This document shows positions 11,418 to 27,056 of a stretch of 64,000 bases of DNA, in pieces. Position numbers and translations under genes: made by a program. Below the pieces are notes generated by a model. That model ran no database searches. It was not told where the DNA came from and saw only the letters and a list, made by a program, of their open reading frames with translations. This DNA comes from Enterobacter chengduensis (GTDB lineage Bacteria; Pseudomonadota; Gammaproteobacteria; Enterobacterales; Enterobacteriaceae): the NCBI RefSeq assembly GCF_001984825.2, contig NZ_CP043318.1, positions 4,526,001-4,590,000 on the forward strand, read 5' to 3'. Numbering within the stretch: the first letter of the stretch is position 1; the number at the start of each line of letters is the position of its first letter.

Positions 11418-12437
11418 ATGTCGAAGATAAAAAGCTACGCCGCACCGCAGGCGGGTGCAGAACTTGAGCTGTACGAGTACGATGCGGGCGAACTAAAAGC
11501 AGAAGACGTCGAAGTACAGGTTGATTACTGCGGGATCTGCCACTCGGATCTCTCAATGATCGACAACGAATGGGGCTTCTCCAGCTATCCGCTGATTGCC
11601 GGGCACGAAGTCATTGGCCGCGTCGTGGCGCTCGGTAGCGCCGCGCAGGACAAAGGGCTTAAAGTGGGCCAGCGCGTGGGCATTGGCTGGACGGCACGCA
11701 GCTGCGGCCACTGCGATGCCTGTATCAGCGGCAACCAGATCAACTGCCTCGAAGGCGCCGTTCCCACCATTATGAACAAAGGCGGTTTCGCCGACAAACT
11801 GCGCGCCGACTGGCAATGGGTTATCCCGCTCCCGGACAGCATTGATATCGAATCCGCCGGTCCGCTGCTGTGCGGCGGCATCACCGTCTTCAAACCGCTG
11901 CTGATGCATCACGTCACCGCCACCAGCCGCGTAGGCGTCATCGGTATCGGCGGTCTGGGGCATATTGCCATCAAGCTGCTGCACGCGATGGGCTGTGAAG
12001 TCACGGCGTTCAGCTCGAACCCGGCGAAAGAGAAAGAAGTGCTGGCGATGGGTGCAGATAAAGTGGTGAACAGCCGCGATCCGGACGCGCTGAACGCGCT
12101 GGCCGGGCAGTTTGACCTGATCATCAACACCGTGAACGTGGATCTCGACTGGCAGCCGTACTTTGAAGCGCTGGCCTACGGCGGTAACTTCCACACCGTC
12201 GGTGCCGTAATGAAGCCGCTGCCGGTTCCGGCGTTTACCCTGATCGGCGGGGATCGCAGCGTGTCAGGCTCCGCGACAGGTACGCCGTACGAGTTGCGCA
12301 AGCTGATGAAGTTTGCCGGACGCACCAAAGTGGCGCCGACCACCGAACTGTATCCGATGTCGAAAATCAACGAAGCAATCCAGCACGTGCGTGACGGCAA
12401 AGCCCGCTACCGCGTGGTGTTGAAAGCGGATTTCTGA
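11418..12437 (+). CDS. ahr: Ahr, NADPH-dependent zinc aldehyde reductase
   Basis: Ahr (YjgB) reduces a broad range of medium- and long-chain aldehydes to alcohols with NADPH. The 339 residues closely match E. coli Ahr. They show the zinc medium-chain dehydrogenase layout: catalytic zinc residues Cys38 (DYCGICHSD) and His63 (AGHE), structural-zinc cysteines in [16 protein letters not shown], and a Rossmann glycine motif in [12 protein letters not shown] 11418 has a GGGGGA SD, so I reject the longer reading from 11376. A REP unit starts ten bases after the stop. The idn (idonate) genes next to ahr in E. coli are absent here. Confidence 0.95.
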   Translation: MSKIKSYAAPQAGAELELYEYDAGELKAEDVEVQVDYCGICHSDLSMIDNEWGFSSYPLIAGHEVIGRVVALGSAAQDKGLKVGQRVGIGWTARSCGHCDACISGNQINCLEGAVPTIMNKGGFADKLRADWQWVIPLPDSIDIESAGPLLCGGITVFKPLLMHHVTATSRVGVIGIGGLGHIAIKLLHAMGCEVTAFSSNPAKEKEVLAMGADKVVNSRDPDALNALAGQFDLIINTVNVDLDWQPYFEALAYGGNFHTVGAVMKPLPVPAFTLIGGDRSVSGSATGTPYELRKLMKFAGRTKVAPTTELYPMSKINEAIQHVRDGKARYRVVLKADF

Positions 12438-12446
12438 TGTAACAGT

Positions 12447-12478
12447 GCCGGGTGGCGGCTTCGCCTTACCCGGCCTAC
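12447..12478. repeat. Single REP unit between ahr and the dihydroxyacetone kinase gene
   Basis: One 32-base unit begins GCCGGGTGGCGGCTTCGCC and ends ACCCGGCCTAC, almost identical to unit 1 at 7298. It fills the space between two convergent genes, reaching within two bases of the kinase stop, and could form the 3' hairpin of both mRNAs. Confidence 0.85.
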
Positions 12479-12480
12479 TT

Positions 12481-14121
12481 TCACCGCTGCGCCAATACGT
12501 TAAAGACTTCCGCTACCGCGACCGCTCCCGGATCCATCACGCCATCCAGATTCTCTTTATTGACATACGACGAGCGTCCCGCGCCGGCTTTCGCCATTTT
12601 TGCCGTTGCTTCTGCGCCCTGCTGCGCGGCTTGCGCTGCCGCCTGAATATCGCCATCCTTCAATGCTTCAAGCGCCGGCTGGAGCGCATCGATCAGGGTG
12701 CGATCGCCGAGATCCGCGCCGCCATACTGCTTCATCTGCGCCAGCCCGCTGAGCAAGGCCTCGGGTAGCGGCTGACCATCGTGGAGCTTTTGCCCGGCTG
12801 CCGTAAAGAAGATCGACATCAGCACCCCGCTCGATCCGCCCATCACCGTCGCCAGCCGCTCGCCCACCAGCAGCAGAAGCTTAGAGACATCATCAAGCGG
12901 AAGCGCGTTCTCCTCCAGACGCTGCGCAATATCCCGCGCCCCTTGCGCAAAGGTGGAGCCGGTATCGCCATCGCCCACTTTGGCATCCAGCGCGTTCAGG
13001 CGATTTTCCAGCTGGATCAGCGTTGTTGACGCTGCGGAGACAAACGCGCGCACCTGCGGGTTGTCAGACGGGGTATATTCCACGCGATCGTGAATAGCGC
13101 TATGCGCCACGGTGCGCAGCGGCGCAAACGCGACGGGCTTATGCCAGCCCAGCGTCTCGACGTCAGCATGAATCGCCTTTTCAAAGAAATCGTTGAGCTT
13201 CAGCAGCGTGAGCGAAAAGCCTTTCATGTCCAGCGCGCTCACCAGCGGCGCAGGGCCAATCAGGTACGCGATATTCTCCTTCAGCGCTGAATGCGCCAGC
13301 TCTTTGGTCAATAACGCCATCTCCAGCGCCGATACGCCGCCGAGATTGTTAATCAACACCGCAAAGCGCCCCTCTCCCGCCTGCGCGCGTAACGGCGTCA
13401 CCAGCGTATCGATAATGGCTTTGCTGTTCTGCGTATCCACGACGGAAGCCCCCGGCTCGCCGTGAATGCCCAGCCCCAGCTCCACGTGGCCTTGCTTGAT
13501 CCGCCCCTCTTCATCGTCGCTGCCCGGCAGGTTGCACGTTTGCATCGCCACGCCCAGGCTCCAGAGGCTGTCGCAGGCCTGTTGCGCAATATCCCGCACT
13601 TCACTCAACGATTTCCCCTGCTCCGCCGCATAGCCCGCGATCTTATGCACCAGTGCCGTACCGGCAATACCGCGCGGCTGTTTGTTATCCGGCAGGGCGA
13701 TATCGTCCGCCACGATCGCCATCTCCACCTTCAGGCCGTAGCGTTTGGCCTTTTCAGCCGCCAGGCCGAAGTTAAGGCGGTCACCGGTGTAGTTTTTGAC
13801 GATCAGCAGACAGCCGCGATCGCCCGTGACCGCGACGATGGCATTCAGCACCGCATCCACGCTCGGCGAGGCAAAAAGATCGCCACACACTGCCGCCGTC
13901 AGCATCCCTTTGCCGACAAACCCGGCGTGCGCGGGCTCGTGGCCCGAGCCGCCGCCGGAGATCACCGCCACGCGGCTTTTGTCCCAGTCACCGCGTGCGA
14001 CGATCCTGATGGCCGGATCGATATCAAGCTTGACGAGATTGGCGTGTGGCGCAGAAAGGAGTATGCCTTCAATGGCATCGTTGACCAGCTGTTTGCGATC
14101 GTTAAAGAAGAATCTGGACAT
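12481..14121 (-). CDS. ATP-dependent dihydroxyacetone kinase (DhaK and DhaL domains in one chain)
   Basis: The 546-residue protein is a single-chain dihydroxyacetone kinase, like that of Citrobacter freundii. The DhaK domain (about 1-330) has SGGGSGHEPAHAGFVGKG near 55-72 and His220 in GIHGEPG, the residue that binds substrate covalently. The DhaL domain (about 360-546) has the Mg-ATP motif DAKVGDGDTGSTF. The fused form uses ATP, unlike the PTS-dependent E. coli DhaKLM. It makes dihydroxyacetone phosphate for glycolysis. No glycerol dehydrogenase or dha regulator lies nearby, so it seems to act alone. The SD is GGGA. It diverges from yjgR and sits where E. coli has the idn genes. Confidence 0.93.
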   Translation of the reverse strand: MSRFFFNDRKQLVNDAIEGILLSAPHANLVKLDIDPAIRIVARGDWDKSRVAVISGGGSGHEPAHAGFVGKGMLTAAVCGDLFASPSVDAVLNAIVAVTGDRGCLLIVKNYTGDRLNFGLAAEKAKRYGLKVEMAIVADDIALPDNKQPRGIAGTALVHKIAGYAAEQGKSLSEVRDIAQQACDSLWSLGVAMQTCNLPGSDDEEGRIKQGHVELGLGIHGEPGASVVDTQNSKAIIDTLVTPLRAQAGEGRFAVLINNLGGVSALEMALLTKELAHSALKENIAYLIGPAPLVSALDMKGFSLTLLKLNDFFEKAIHADVETLGWHKPVAFAPLRTVAHSAIHDRVEYTPSDNPQVRAFVSAASTTLIQLENRLNALDAKVGDGDTGSTFAQGARDIAQRLEENALPLDDVSKLLLLVGERLATVMGGSSGVLMSIFFTAAGQKLHDGQPLPEALLSGLAQMKQYGGADLGDRTLIDALQPALEALKDGDIQAAAQAAQQGAEATAKMAKAGAGRSSYVNKENLDGVMDPGAVAVAEVFNVLAQR

Positions 14122-14258
14122 AGTTTCCCACTATTTTGTGAACCGTATGCAAAAGCATAGTCCGCGCTGGATAATGCGCCGCAAAGTCAGGAATTTACTC
14201 AACCAAATTGCTATGAGGTTGCCTATACTCCACCCAGGACTAAGAGAGGAAGCGCATC

Positions 14259-15761
14259 ATGAGTACACCACTGTTAATCGCCCGGATGCTGGAAAAAGAG
14301 CTGTATCTACTGCCCGGGATGGCGAACCGCCACGGCCTGATCACCGGCGCGACCGGGACGGGGAAAACCGTCACCCTGCAAAAGCTGGCGGAGTCGCTTT
14401 CGGAGATCGGCGTGCCGGTCTTTATGGCTGACGTAAAAGGCGATTTAACCGGTGTGGCTCAGGAGGGGACGGCCTCTGAAAAACTGCTCGAACGGCTGAA
14501 GAATATCGGCATCACGGACTGGACGCCGCACGGTAACCCGGTCGTGGTGTGGGACATCTTCGGTGAAAAAGGCCATCCGGTGCGCGCCACCGTTTCCGAT
14601 CTCGGCCCGCTGCTGCTGGCCCGCCTGCTTAACCTCAACGACGTGCAGTCCGGGGTGCTGAATATTATCTTCCGCATTGCCGATGACCAGGGGCTGCTGC
14701 TGCTTGATTTCAAAGATCTGCGCGCCATTACGCAGTACATCGGCGATAACGCTAAATCCTTCCAGAACCAGTACGGCAATATCAGCAGCGCCTCGGTGGG
14801 CGCCATTCAGCGTGGGTTGCTGACCCTGGAGCAGCAAGGGGCCGAACACTTCTTCGGCGAGCCGATGCTGGATATCAAAGACTGGATGCGCACCGACAGC
14901 AGCGGCAAGGGCATCATCAACATTCTGAGTGCGGAAAAGCTCTACCAGATGCCGAAACTCTACGCCGCCAGCCTGCTGTGGATGCTCTCCGAGCTCTACG
15001 AACAGCTACCCGAAGCAGGCGATCTCGAAAAACCGAAGCTGGTGTTCTTCTTTGACGAAGCGCATCTGCTGTTTAACGATGCGCCGCAGGTTCTGCTGGA
15101 TAAGATAGAACAGGTTATCCGCCTGATCCGCTCCAAAGGCGTCGGCGTCTGGTTTGTCTCGCAAAACCCGTCGGATATCCCCGACAACGTGCTCGGCCAG
15201 CTCGGCAACCGCGTGCAGCATGCCCTACGCGCCTTTACGCCGAAAGATCAGAAAGCGGTAAAAGCCGCCGCGCAAACCATGCGCGCCAATCCAGCCTTTG
15301 ATACCGAAGCGGCGATTCAGGCGTTAGGCACCGGTGAAGCGCTGATCTCGTTCCTTGATGCGAAGGGCAGCCCGTCCGTGGTGGAACGCGCCATGGTAAT
15401 CGCGCCTTGCTCGCGGATGGGGCCGGTGACCGACGACGAGCGTAATGGCCTGATCAACTACTCTCCGGTTTACGGGAAGTACGAAGACGAGGTGGATCGC
15501 GAGTCCGCGTTCGAAATGCTGCAAAAAGGCGTGCAGGCGACAACGGAATCCCAGGATGCGCCTGCCGCGAAAGGGCAGTCTGTCGCCGTGGATGACGGTA
15601 TTCTGGGCGGGCTGAAAGACATTTTGTTCGGCAGCACCGGTCCGCGCGGCGGCAAGCGCGACGGCGTGGTCCAGACCATGGCAAAAAGCGCCGCGCGACA
15701 GGTCACCAATCAGATCGTGCGCGGCATGCTGGGGAGTCTGTTAGGCGGTCGTCGCCGCTAG
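14259..15761 (+). CDS. yjgR: YjgR, HerA-like ATPase (DUF853)
   Basis: YjgR is a cytoplasmic P-loop ATPase of the HerA/FtsK superfamily. Its role is not established. The 500 residues match E. coli YjgR. Walker A is GATGTGKT at 30-37 and Walker B is the hydrophobic stretch before DEAHLLF near 268. The C-terminus is glycine- and arginine-rich (GSLLGGRRR). It diverges from the kinase gene over 137 bases. Its last 21 bases overlap the 3' end of the convergent yhcC, an overlap that cannot exist in E. coli, where the genes are far apart. Confidence 0.92.
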   Translation: MSTPLLIARMLEKELYLLPGMANRHGLITGATGTGKTVTLQKLAESLSEIGVPVFMADVKGDLTGVAQEGTASEKLLERLKNIGITDWTPHGNPVVVWDIFGEKGHPVRATVSDLGPLLLARLLNLNDVQSGVLNIIFRIADDQGLLLLDFKDLRAITQYIGDNAKSFQNQYGNISSASVGAIQRGLLTLEQQGAEHFFGEPMLDIKDWMRTDSSGKGIINILSAEKLYQMPKLYAASLLWMLSELYEQLPEAGDLEKPKLVFFFDEAHLLFNDAPQVLLDKIEQVIRLIRSKGVGVWFVSQNPSDIPDNVLGQLGNRVQHALRAFTPKDQKAVKAAAQTMRANPAFDTEAAIQALGTGEALISFLDAKGSPSVVERAMVIAPCSRMGPVTDDERNGLINYSPVYGKYEDEVDRESAFEMLQKGVQATTESQDAPAAKGQSVAVDDGILGGLKDILFGSTGPRGGKRDGVVQTMAKSAARQVTNQIVRGMLGSLLGGRRR

Positions 15762-16724
15762 ACGGGGAATCCACGGGCGGCCCAGCGCCGAACCCTGAAC
15801 GCCGTTCTCCTGCAGATAGCGGTCAATTTCCACCATCCCCGTCCAGCGGTTCTCACACCACAGCGGTGCCAGGAGCGTTGGACGGCGGGCGCTGGCCGAA
15901 ATGCGGTGATAGACAATGTCCGGCGGCGTGTGGCGAATCATCTCACCCGCCGTGACCATATAGTCCTCAAGCTCGATACCGCTCAACCGCCCGGCCTCCC
16001 AGGCTTTCGCCATAATGCTGCCCTTCACGATGTGCAGCGGGTGAAGCTTGATACCGTCCACGCCGGTTTCAACCACCCTTTCCAGCGTTTCCAGACCATG
16101 CTGTTGGCCTTCGCCGGGCAGACCGACAATCAGATGTGAACAGACCTTAAGCCCGCGCTCGCGGGCCAGCCGCGTCGTGCGCTGGTAGCAGGCAAAATCA
16201 TGGCCGCGGTTGATGCGGTGCAGGGTTTTGTCATGCGCGGTCTGCAGGCCCAGCTCCAGCCAGATCTCGTAGCCCTGCTCCTTGTACTCGCTGAGCAGGT
16301 CCAGCACCGCGTCCGGCACGCAGTCCGGACGCGTGCCGACGCACAGCCCAACGATGTTAGCCTGGCTGACGGCCTGCTGGTACATGGAACGCAGCACCTG
16401 CACTTCCGCCCAGGTGCTGGTGTAGGCCTGGAAATAGGCCAGATATTGCTTCGCGCGGTTTACCAGGCTGGCCTGGTGGGCGAGCTGCTCAGCGATAGAG
16501 TTATGCTGCTGGGCTTCGTCAGCAAAGGAGGCGACGTTACAGAAGGTGCAGCCGCCGCGCCCGATGGTGCCGTCGCGATTCGGGCAGCTAAAACCGCCGT
16601 GCAGCGTCAGCTTGTGAACCTTTTGCCCGTAACGCTGCAAAAGATCCCCACCAAACATATTGACTAATTTCTGTAACTGCATAATCTGATAGGCCGTCCC
16701 GGAGAAAGGGGACAAGCCTGCCAT
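15741..16724 (-). CDS. yhcC: YhcC, radical SAM protein (TIGR01212 family) with altered C-terminus
   Basis: YhcC is a radical SAM enzyme of unsettled function. The iron-sulfur ligands are [17 protein letters not shown], where the CxxxC spacing is expanded as in the ELP3-like subgroup. ATG 16724 has a good SD (AGAGG) and gives 327 residues. E. coli YhcC is annotated from the internal MQLQKL (here 16682), which lacks an SD. The C-terminus is unusual: after GRPWIP the E. coli protein ends in a few residues, whereas here the frame runs RLAATTA into the antisense of the last yjgR codons before a stop. This marks the edge of the inserted block. Confidence 0.93.
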   Translation of the reverse strand: MAGLSPFSGTAYQIMQLQKLVNMFGGDLLQRYGQKVHKLTLHGGFSCPNRDGTIGRGGCTFCNVASFADEAQQHNSIAEQLAHQASLVNRAKQYLAYFQAYTSTWAEVQVLRSMYQQAVSQANIVGLCVGTRPDCVPDAVLDLLSEYKEQGYEIWLELGLQTAHDKTLHRINRGHDFACYQRTTRLARERGLKVCSHLIVGLPGEGQQHGLETLERVVETGVDGIKLHPLHIVKGSIMAKAWEAGRLSGIELEDYMVTAGEMIRHTPPDIVYHRISASARRPTLLAPLWCENRWTGMVEIDRYLQENGVQGSALGRPWIPRLAATTA

Positions 16725-17274
16725 TTTTAGCCTCTGTCGGCGATGACCTGGATCAATCGCCCTGGATGGCCTTTATCTATATGAATAAATAATCAGGATT
16801 ACTGCAATTTCATTCACGCCGTACGTGATTACTTTTCCTTATGTTCTGATTGTTTTTTTCATTTATAGCGCCACCGCTGAAAAACAGTGGGTTTATGCGG
16901 GTTTGCAGCCAATGCCAGATTATTATTCTGCTATAAAACCGCTACTCAGCACGCTACATTGATAATACCGCTTTCATATAGTGAGTCAGATCACACTCCG
17001 CTGCGCTCTTTAGGGGCTTTGAATCATTGTAAAACTACTTAAATATCTTTTATTTACAATTACATATGCCTGCTTTAGCACATTTTTGTATAAATAAGAT
17101 TGCCATTTGACCTGTGTACCAATTCCCGATAAGTTGGAAATCCGCTGGAAGCTTTCTGGATGAGCGGCCTGCTCATCATATTTATGCAGTAATTGAGATT
17201 CCCTCTGAAGCAAGTCCTCAAACTTGTTTACCTGCGCGAAAGGATGAAAAAGAGGGCGAATGCGAGGTCCGCGT
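16725..17274. promoter_or_regulatory. Divergent yhcC-gltB regulatory region
   Basis: This AT-rich gap must hold the yhcC and gltBD promoters. In E. coli the gltB promoter is controlled by Lrp, IHF, CRP and ArgR. I see one clear CRP-like box (listed separately), a short dyad at 16739-16761 (GGCGAT and ATCGCC) just upstream of yhcC, and AT tracts at 17030-17100 that would suit Lrp or IHF. I could not fix the start site. Confidence 0.5.
16980..16995. promoter_or_regulatory. CRP-like site upstream of gltB
   Basis: The sequence AGTGAGTCAGATCACA has both conserved half-sites (GTGA and TCAC) at the correct six-base spacing. It lies about 390 bases before the gltB ATG. CRP is known to act at E. coli gltB. 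Confidence 0.5.
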
Positions 17275-17369
17275 ATGAAGCGCAAACCCCGTCGCCATGC
17301 TCTTTCTGCGCCTGTGCGCCACGGTAAAGTTCAGAGAGAAGCCCGACGAGCCTGGGGAGGTTCACTGAT

Positions 17370-23258
<5,889 letters not shown>

Positions 23259-23265
23259 TACCGGC

Positions 23266-23297
23266 TGAACATGCGGTTTATCATCACCGCATGTTCA
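23266..23297 (+). terminator. gltBD terminator
   Basis: A perfect 12-bp stem (23266-23277 with 23286-23297), an eight-base loop and a T-rich tail (CCTCCTCTTATTTTT) begin eight bases after the gltD stop. Confidence 0.85.
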
Positions 23298-23529
23298 CCT
23301 CCTCTTATTTTTCCCTCATTTAATCTCAGACTGATTCCATCAGGCTGAGATTTATTACGCCCCATTAAATGGCGAGCCTTTATCAACGGTCCGTGATTGC
23401 CTTTAAATCGTGAACGCAATCGTATATCCACAATAAAAATATAATTAAGTGTTGAAGCATAAGTTCATATAACGGAGTAATAGAAGAGCGGCGTAATATC
23501 TGCGCCGTAAACAAAAGGGATTTAAAATA

Positions 23530-23754
23530 ATGGCTAAAAAACATGCCTATGTAGAATATCGCCCTAAATCAACGAGTGAGGATGAAGAAGTTATCCATCA
23601 TGTGGTGATTGTTGACGGCGACGAGATACATACAGAGAAAACGCAGGAAAAGGCTGCCGATTGGGCTTTGGAAAAGGGTTATGCGGTCCATGTCGCCCGC
23701 GAGCGCCATCTTAAGGACTTAGATCAACCGCCTCTGTTCCGTGTATATCCCTAG
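23530..23754 (+). CDS. Small charged protein of unknown function
   Basis: I do not recognise this 74-residue protein. It starts MAKKHAYVEYRPK with GGGA nine bases upstream and is followed by a classic terminator, so it looks like a real monocistronic gene. It is rich in His, Glu and Lys, has no signal peptide or membrane segment, and carries a central segment EVIHHVVIVDGDEIHTEKT that looks like beta-hairpins, then a helix. Its region is more AT-rich than gltD or sspB, which suggests acquisition or fast turnover. It sits in a locus that varies among enterobacteria (gltF and fimbrial or nan genes in E. coli). Confidence 0.7.
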   Translation: MAKKHAYVEYRPKSTSEDEEVIHHVVIVDGDEIHTEKTQEKAADWALEKGYAVHVARERHLKDLDQPPLFRVYP

Positions 23755-24075
23755 GGCAATGAGATGTGCTTTGTAATACTCCTTGGGATGAAAGCCTCAA
23801 TGTGCGCTATTTAAAAGCCCTTCGGGGCTTTTTATTCTGTTTCTGAACATGAATGACTTTGAGAGAGCAAATACAACCGCATAGGTGAGATTTATGTCCG
23901 TCTATACCGACAATAACATTCACCGCCTGTATATATATTCAAAATAATATTCAAATTTGATATAGCCGTATTCTCTAATACGAAACGACAATAATCTTAT
24001 TTAACTATATTGTGCGATCCTGCATCGGCACCTCTTTGCCGCTGATAGATTGATACTACATACGGAAATGAAGTT
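23755..24075. other. AT-rich gap between two orphan small genes
   Basis: Apart from the terminator at 23813-23832, the stretch is AT-rich with runs such as TATATATATTC. One 17-codon reading frame (23894-23947, MSVYTDNNIHRLY...) has AGGTGAG upstream but is too short to call. A promoter for the gene at 24076 must lie here. Confidence 0.4.
23813..23832 (+). terminator. Terminator of the 74-residue gene
   Basis: An eight-base-pair stem AAAAGCCC/GGGCTTTT closes a TTCG tetraloop and runs into further T residues. Confidence 0.88.
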
Positions 24076-24369
24076 ATGAAATTCGATAAAATCGTCACCG
24101 GGCTACTCTTTGCTATTTTGTTTTTCAGCGTCGGTAATGCTGTCGCCAAAACCAAACTGCTCTCCGATGCTCAGGTTAAGGATAAAATTATTGCGGAGTC
24201 TATCGCTGATTATCCCGGCGTCTGCGCCTGCCCTTTTAATCAGGCACGAAATGGCAGTTCCTGCGGGCGTCGCAGTGCATGGAGTAAAGCTGGCGGCTAT
24301 TCACCCATTTGTTACCAGAATGAAGTCACTGCTGAAATGATAAAAGAGTGGCGGGAACGTAACAGCTAA
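24076..24369 (+). CDS. Secreted small cysteine-rich protein of unknown function
   Basis: The 97-residue protein has a clear signal peptide (MKFDKIVTGLLFAILFF, likely cleavage after AVA at 22-24). The mature part has four cysteines in the order CAC, SCGRRSAW and PICY, with a conserved-looking core NGSSCGRRSAWSKAGGYSP. I recall this core from small periplasmic enterobacterial proteins without known function, sometimes near nuclease-like genes; I cannot assign a role. Two disulfides would fit the periplasm. Its start has no strong SD (only GGAAATGA). It shares the bidirectional terminator with sspB. Confidence 0.75.
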   Translation: MKFDKIVTGLLFAILFFSVGNAVAKTKLLSDAQVKDKIIAESIADYPGVCACPFNQARNGSSCGRRSAWSKAGGYSPICYQNEVTAEMIKEWRERNS

Positions 24370-24389
24370 CCGCTATAAGCAGAAAGCAA

Positions 24390-24410
24390 AACAGGCCCCA
24401 TGGGCCTGTT
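24390..24410. terminator. Bidirectional terminator
   Basis: A nine-base-pair stem AACAGGCCC/GGGCCTGTT (24390-24398 with 24402-24410) lies between convergent genes. Leftward it runs into TTTGCTTTC, rightward into TGATTATTT, so it can end both sspB and the 97-residue gene. Confidence 0.82.
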
Positions 24411-24413
24411 TGA

Positions 24414-24920
24414 TTATTTAACAACGCGTAATGCGGGGCGACCACCGCGGGGCGGCGGTGGATCGTCATCCGGATCGTTGTCATCAGCATGATCCGGTTT
24501 ATCTCCATCGATAATGGACATCACCGTCTCACTTTCAGTACCTGATGGCGACTCGTCATCATTCAGGCTGGCAACCTCTTCATCATACGCCGCTTCCGGC
24601 TCGAACATGGTACCTGCACCGTTCTCACGGGCGTAGATCGCCAGCACCGCTGCCAGCGGTACGAAGACCACGCGCGGTACGCCGCCGAAACGCGCGTTGA
24701 AGCGCACCTCGTCGTTTGCCAGCTCCAGGTTACCCACCGCGCGCGGGGCGATGTTCAGCACGATTTGGCCGTCACGCGCGTATTCCATAGGAACCTGCAC
24801 GCCCGGCAACGTCACATCCACAACCAGGTGCGGCGTGAGCTGGTTATCCAGCAGCCATTCATAGAAGGCGCGCAGCAGATACGGACGGCGTGGGGTCAGT
24901 TGTGACATTTCCACAGTCAT
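24414..24920 (-). CDS. sspB: SspB, ClpXP adaptor for ssrA-tagged proteins
   Basis: SspB delivers ssrA-tagged proteins and the RseA fragment to ClpXP. The 168-residue protein (E. coli 165) has the folded peptide-binding domain at about 1-115, then a disordered acidic linker full of Asp, Glu and Pro. It ends with the ClpX-binding tail GGRPALRVVK. ATG 24920 overlaps the sspA stop (TAATG), so translation is coupled. An internal ATG at 24908 (MSQLTPRR) is nearer the E. coli N-terminus but lacks an SD. Confidence 0.95.
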   Translation of the reverse strand: MTVEMSQLTPRRPYLLRAFYEWLLDNQLTPHLVVDVTLPGVQVPMEYARDGQIVLNIAPRAVGNLELANDEVRFNARFGGVPRVVFVPLAAVLAIYARENGAGTMFEPEAAYDEEVASLNDDESPSGTESETVMSIIDGDKPDHADDNDPDDDPPPPRGGRPALRVVK

Positions 24921-25558
24921 TAGCCTCGGCCGAGACGCATTTCACGTTCCGGTTCAGTTAAGGATGCCAGGAAAGAGTCGCGTTCAAAGACGCGAGTCAT
25001 ATAGCCCTTCAACTCTTTCGCGCCAGGACCGCTGAACTCTACGCCCAGGGTTGGCAGACGCCACAGCAGCGGTGCCAGGTAGCAATCGACCAGGCTGAAC
25101 TCATCGCTCAGGAAGAACGGTTTCTGACCAAACACTGGGGCAATGGCCAGCAGCTCTTCACGCAGTTGCTTACGCGCAGCGTCAGCTTCAGAAGCGGAAC
25201 CGCTGATAATCACGTTCATCAACGAATACCAGTCTTTTTCGATGCGCTGCATGTACAGGCGGCTTTCACCACGCGCAACAGGATAGACAGGCATCAGCGG
25301 CGGATGCGGGAAACGCTCATCCAGATATTCCATAATGATACGGGATTCCCACAGGGTCAGTTCGCGATCCACCAGCGTCGGTACGCTTTGGCTCGGGTTG
25401 AGATCGATCAGATCCTGAGGCGGGTTATCCTTTTCCACATGCTCGATCTCAAAACTGACACCCTTCTCGGCCAGCACGATACGAACCTGATGGCTATAAA
25501 TGTCAGTAGGACCAGAAAACAGCGTCATTACCGAACGTTTGTTGGCAGCGACAGCCAT
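24920..25558 (-). CDS. sspA: SspA, stringent starvation protein A
   Basis: SspA is an RNA polymerase-associated protein with a glutathione S-transferase fold. In E. coli it supports acid resistance in stationary phase by lowering H-NS levels and acts as a late-transcription activator for phage P1. The 212 residues equal E. coli length. The thioredoxin-like domain is at about 10-85 (with a PxL turn near NPSQSVPTL) and the helical domain follows. It is first in sspA-sspB, with the rpsI terminator upstream, so it has its own promoter between 25559 and 25813. Confidence 0.96.
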   Translation of the reverse strand: MAVAANKRSVMTLFSGPTDIYSHQVRIVLAEKGVSFEIEHVEKDNPPQDLIDLNPSQSVPTLVDRELTLWESRIIMEYLDERFPHPPLMPVYPVARGESRLYMQRIEKDWYSLMNVIISGSASEADAARKQLREELLAIAPVFGQKPFFLSDEFSLVDCYLAPLLWRLPTLGVEFSGPGAKELKGYMTRVFERDSFLASLTEPEREMRLGRG

Positions 25559-25813
25559 GAAAACCTCCAGGTATATTCAGAATTTTTACTGCTACCAGCC
25601 CAACAGGGGCCAGCCAGATGTTGTATCGCCCATCCCAGAGAAGACACATTGTTCAAGAAACGAACAAAAATCGAGTATTCACCGATATTTGGGCAGAAAA
25701 TTGGATGATAGTTTACCAGATTTTGATGGCTTTGTGGTGAGGCGATTCTGGAAATGTGGAAAAAGAGAAGATACAGGCATGGATATTGTGGATAACCTGC
25801 GCATTATCCATAA

Positions 25814-25837
25814 AAAAACCCGCCGAAGCGGGTTTTT
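25814..25837 (-). terminator. rplM-rpsI terminator
   Basis: A ten-base-pair stem AAAAACCCGC/GCGGGTTTTT closes a CGAA loop. Leftward it is followed by T residues, so it ends rpsI about 30 bases after the stop. Confidence 0.9.
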
Positions 25838-25866
25838 CGCCAATCGTTCTGCGTAAGCAGAATGGA

Positions 25867-26262
<396 letters not shown>

Positions 26263-26274
26263 CTATAATCCCGA

Positions 26275-26942
<668 letters not shown>

Positions 26943-27056
26943 GGTCTGGTGCCCTCACCCCCAGCCCCTCTCCCACAGGGAGAGGGTGGCATTTGTTAAG
27001 GTCTGGTGCCCTCACCCCCGGCCCCTCTCCCACGGGGAGAGGGTGGCATTTATTAC
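26943..27056. repeat. Two tandem 57-base units carrying terminator-like hairpins
   Basis: Unit 1 (26943-26999) and unit 2 (27000-27056) are near-identical direct copies starting GGTCTGGTGCCCTCACCCCC. Each holds a hairpin, CCCTCTCCC/GGGAGAGGG in unit 1 (26966-26974 with 26978-26986). Unit 2 overlaps the zapE stop codon. The CCCTCACCCC and CCCTCTCCC motif recurs as an interspersed intergenic repeat in enterobacteria; here it is duplicated in place. Confidence 0.85.

Noticed and set aside
17244..17327. 27-codon frame upstream of gltB in the gltB frame
   Set aside because: It ends at TAA before gltB, so gltB has no in-frame extension here; the out-of-frame leader ORF is the better candidate.
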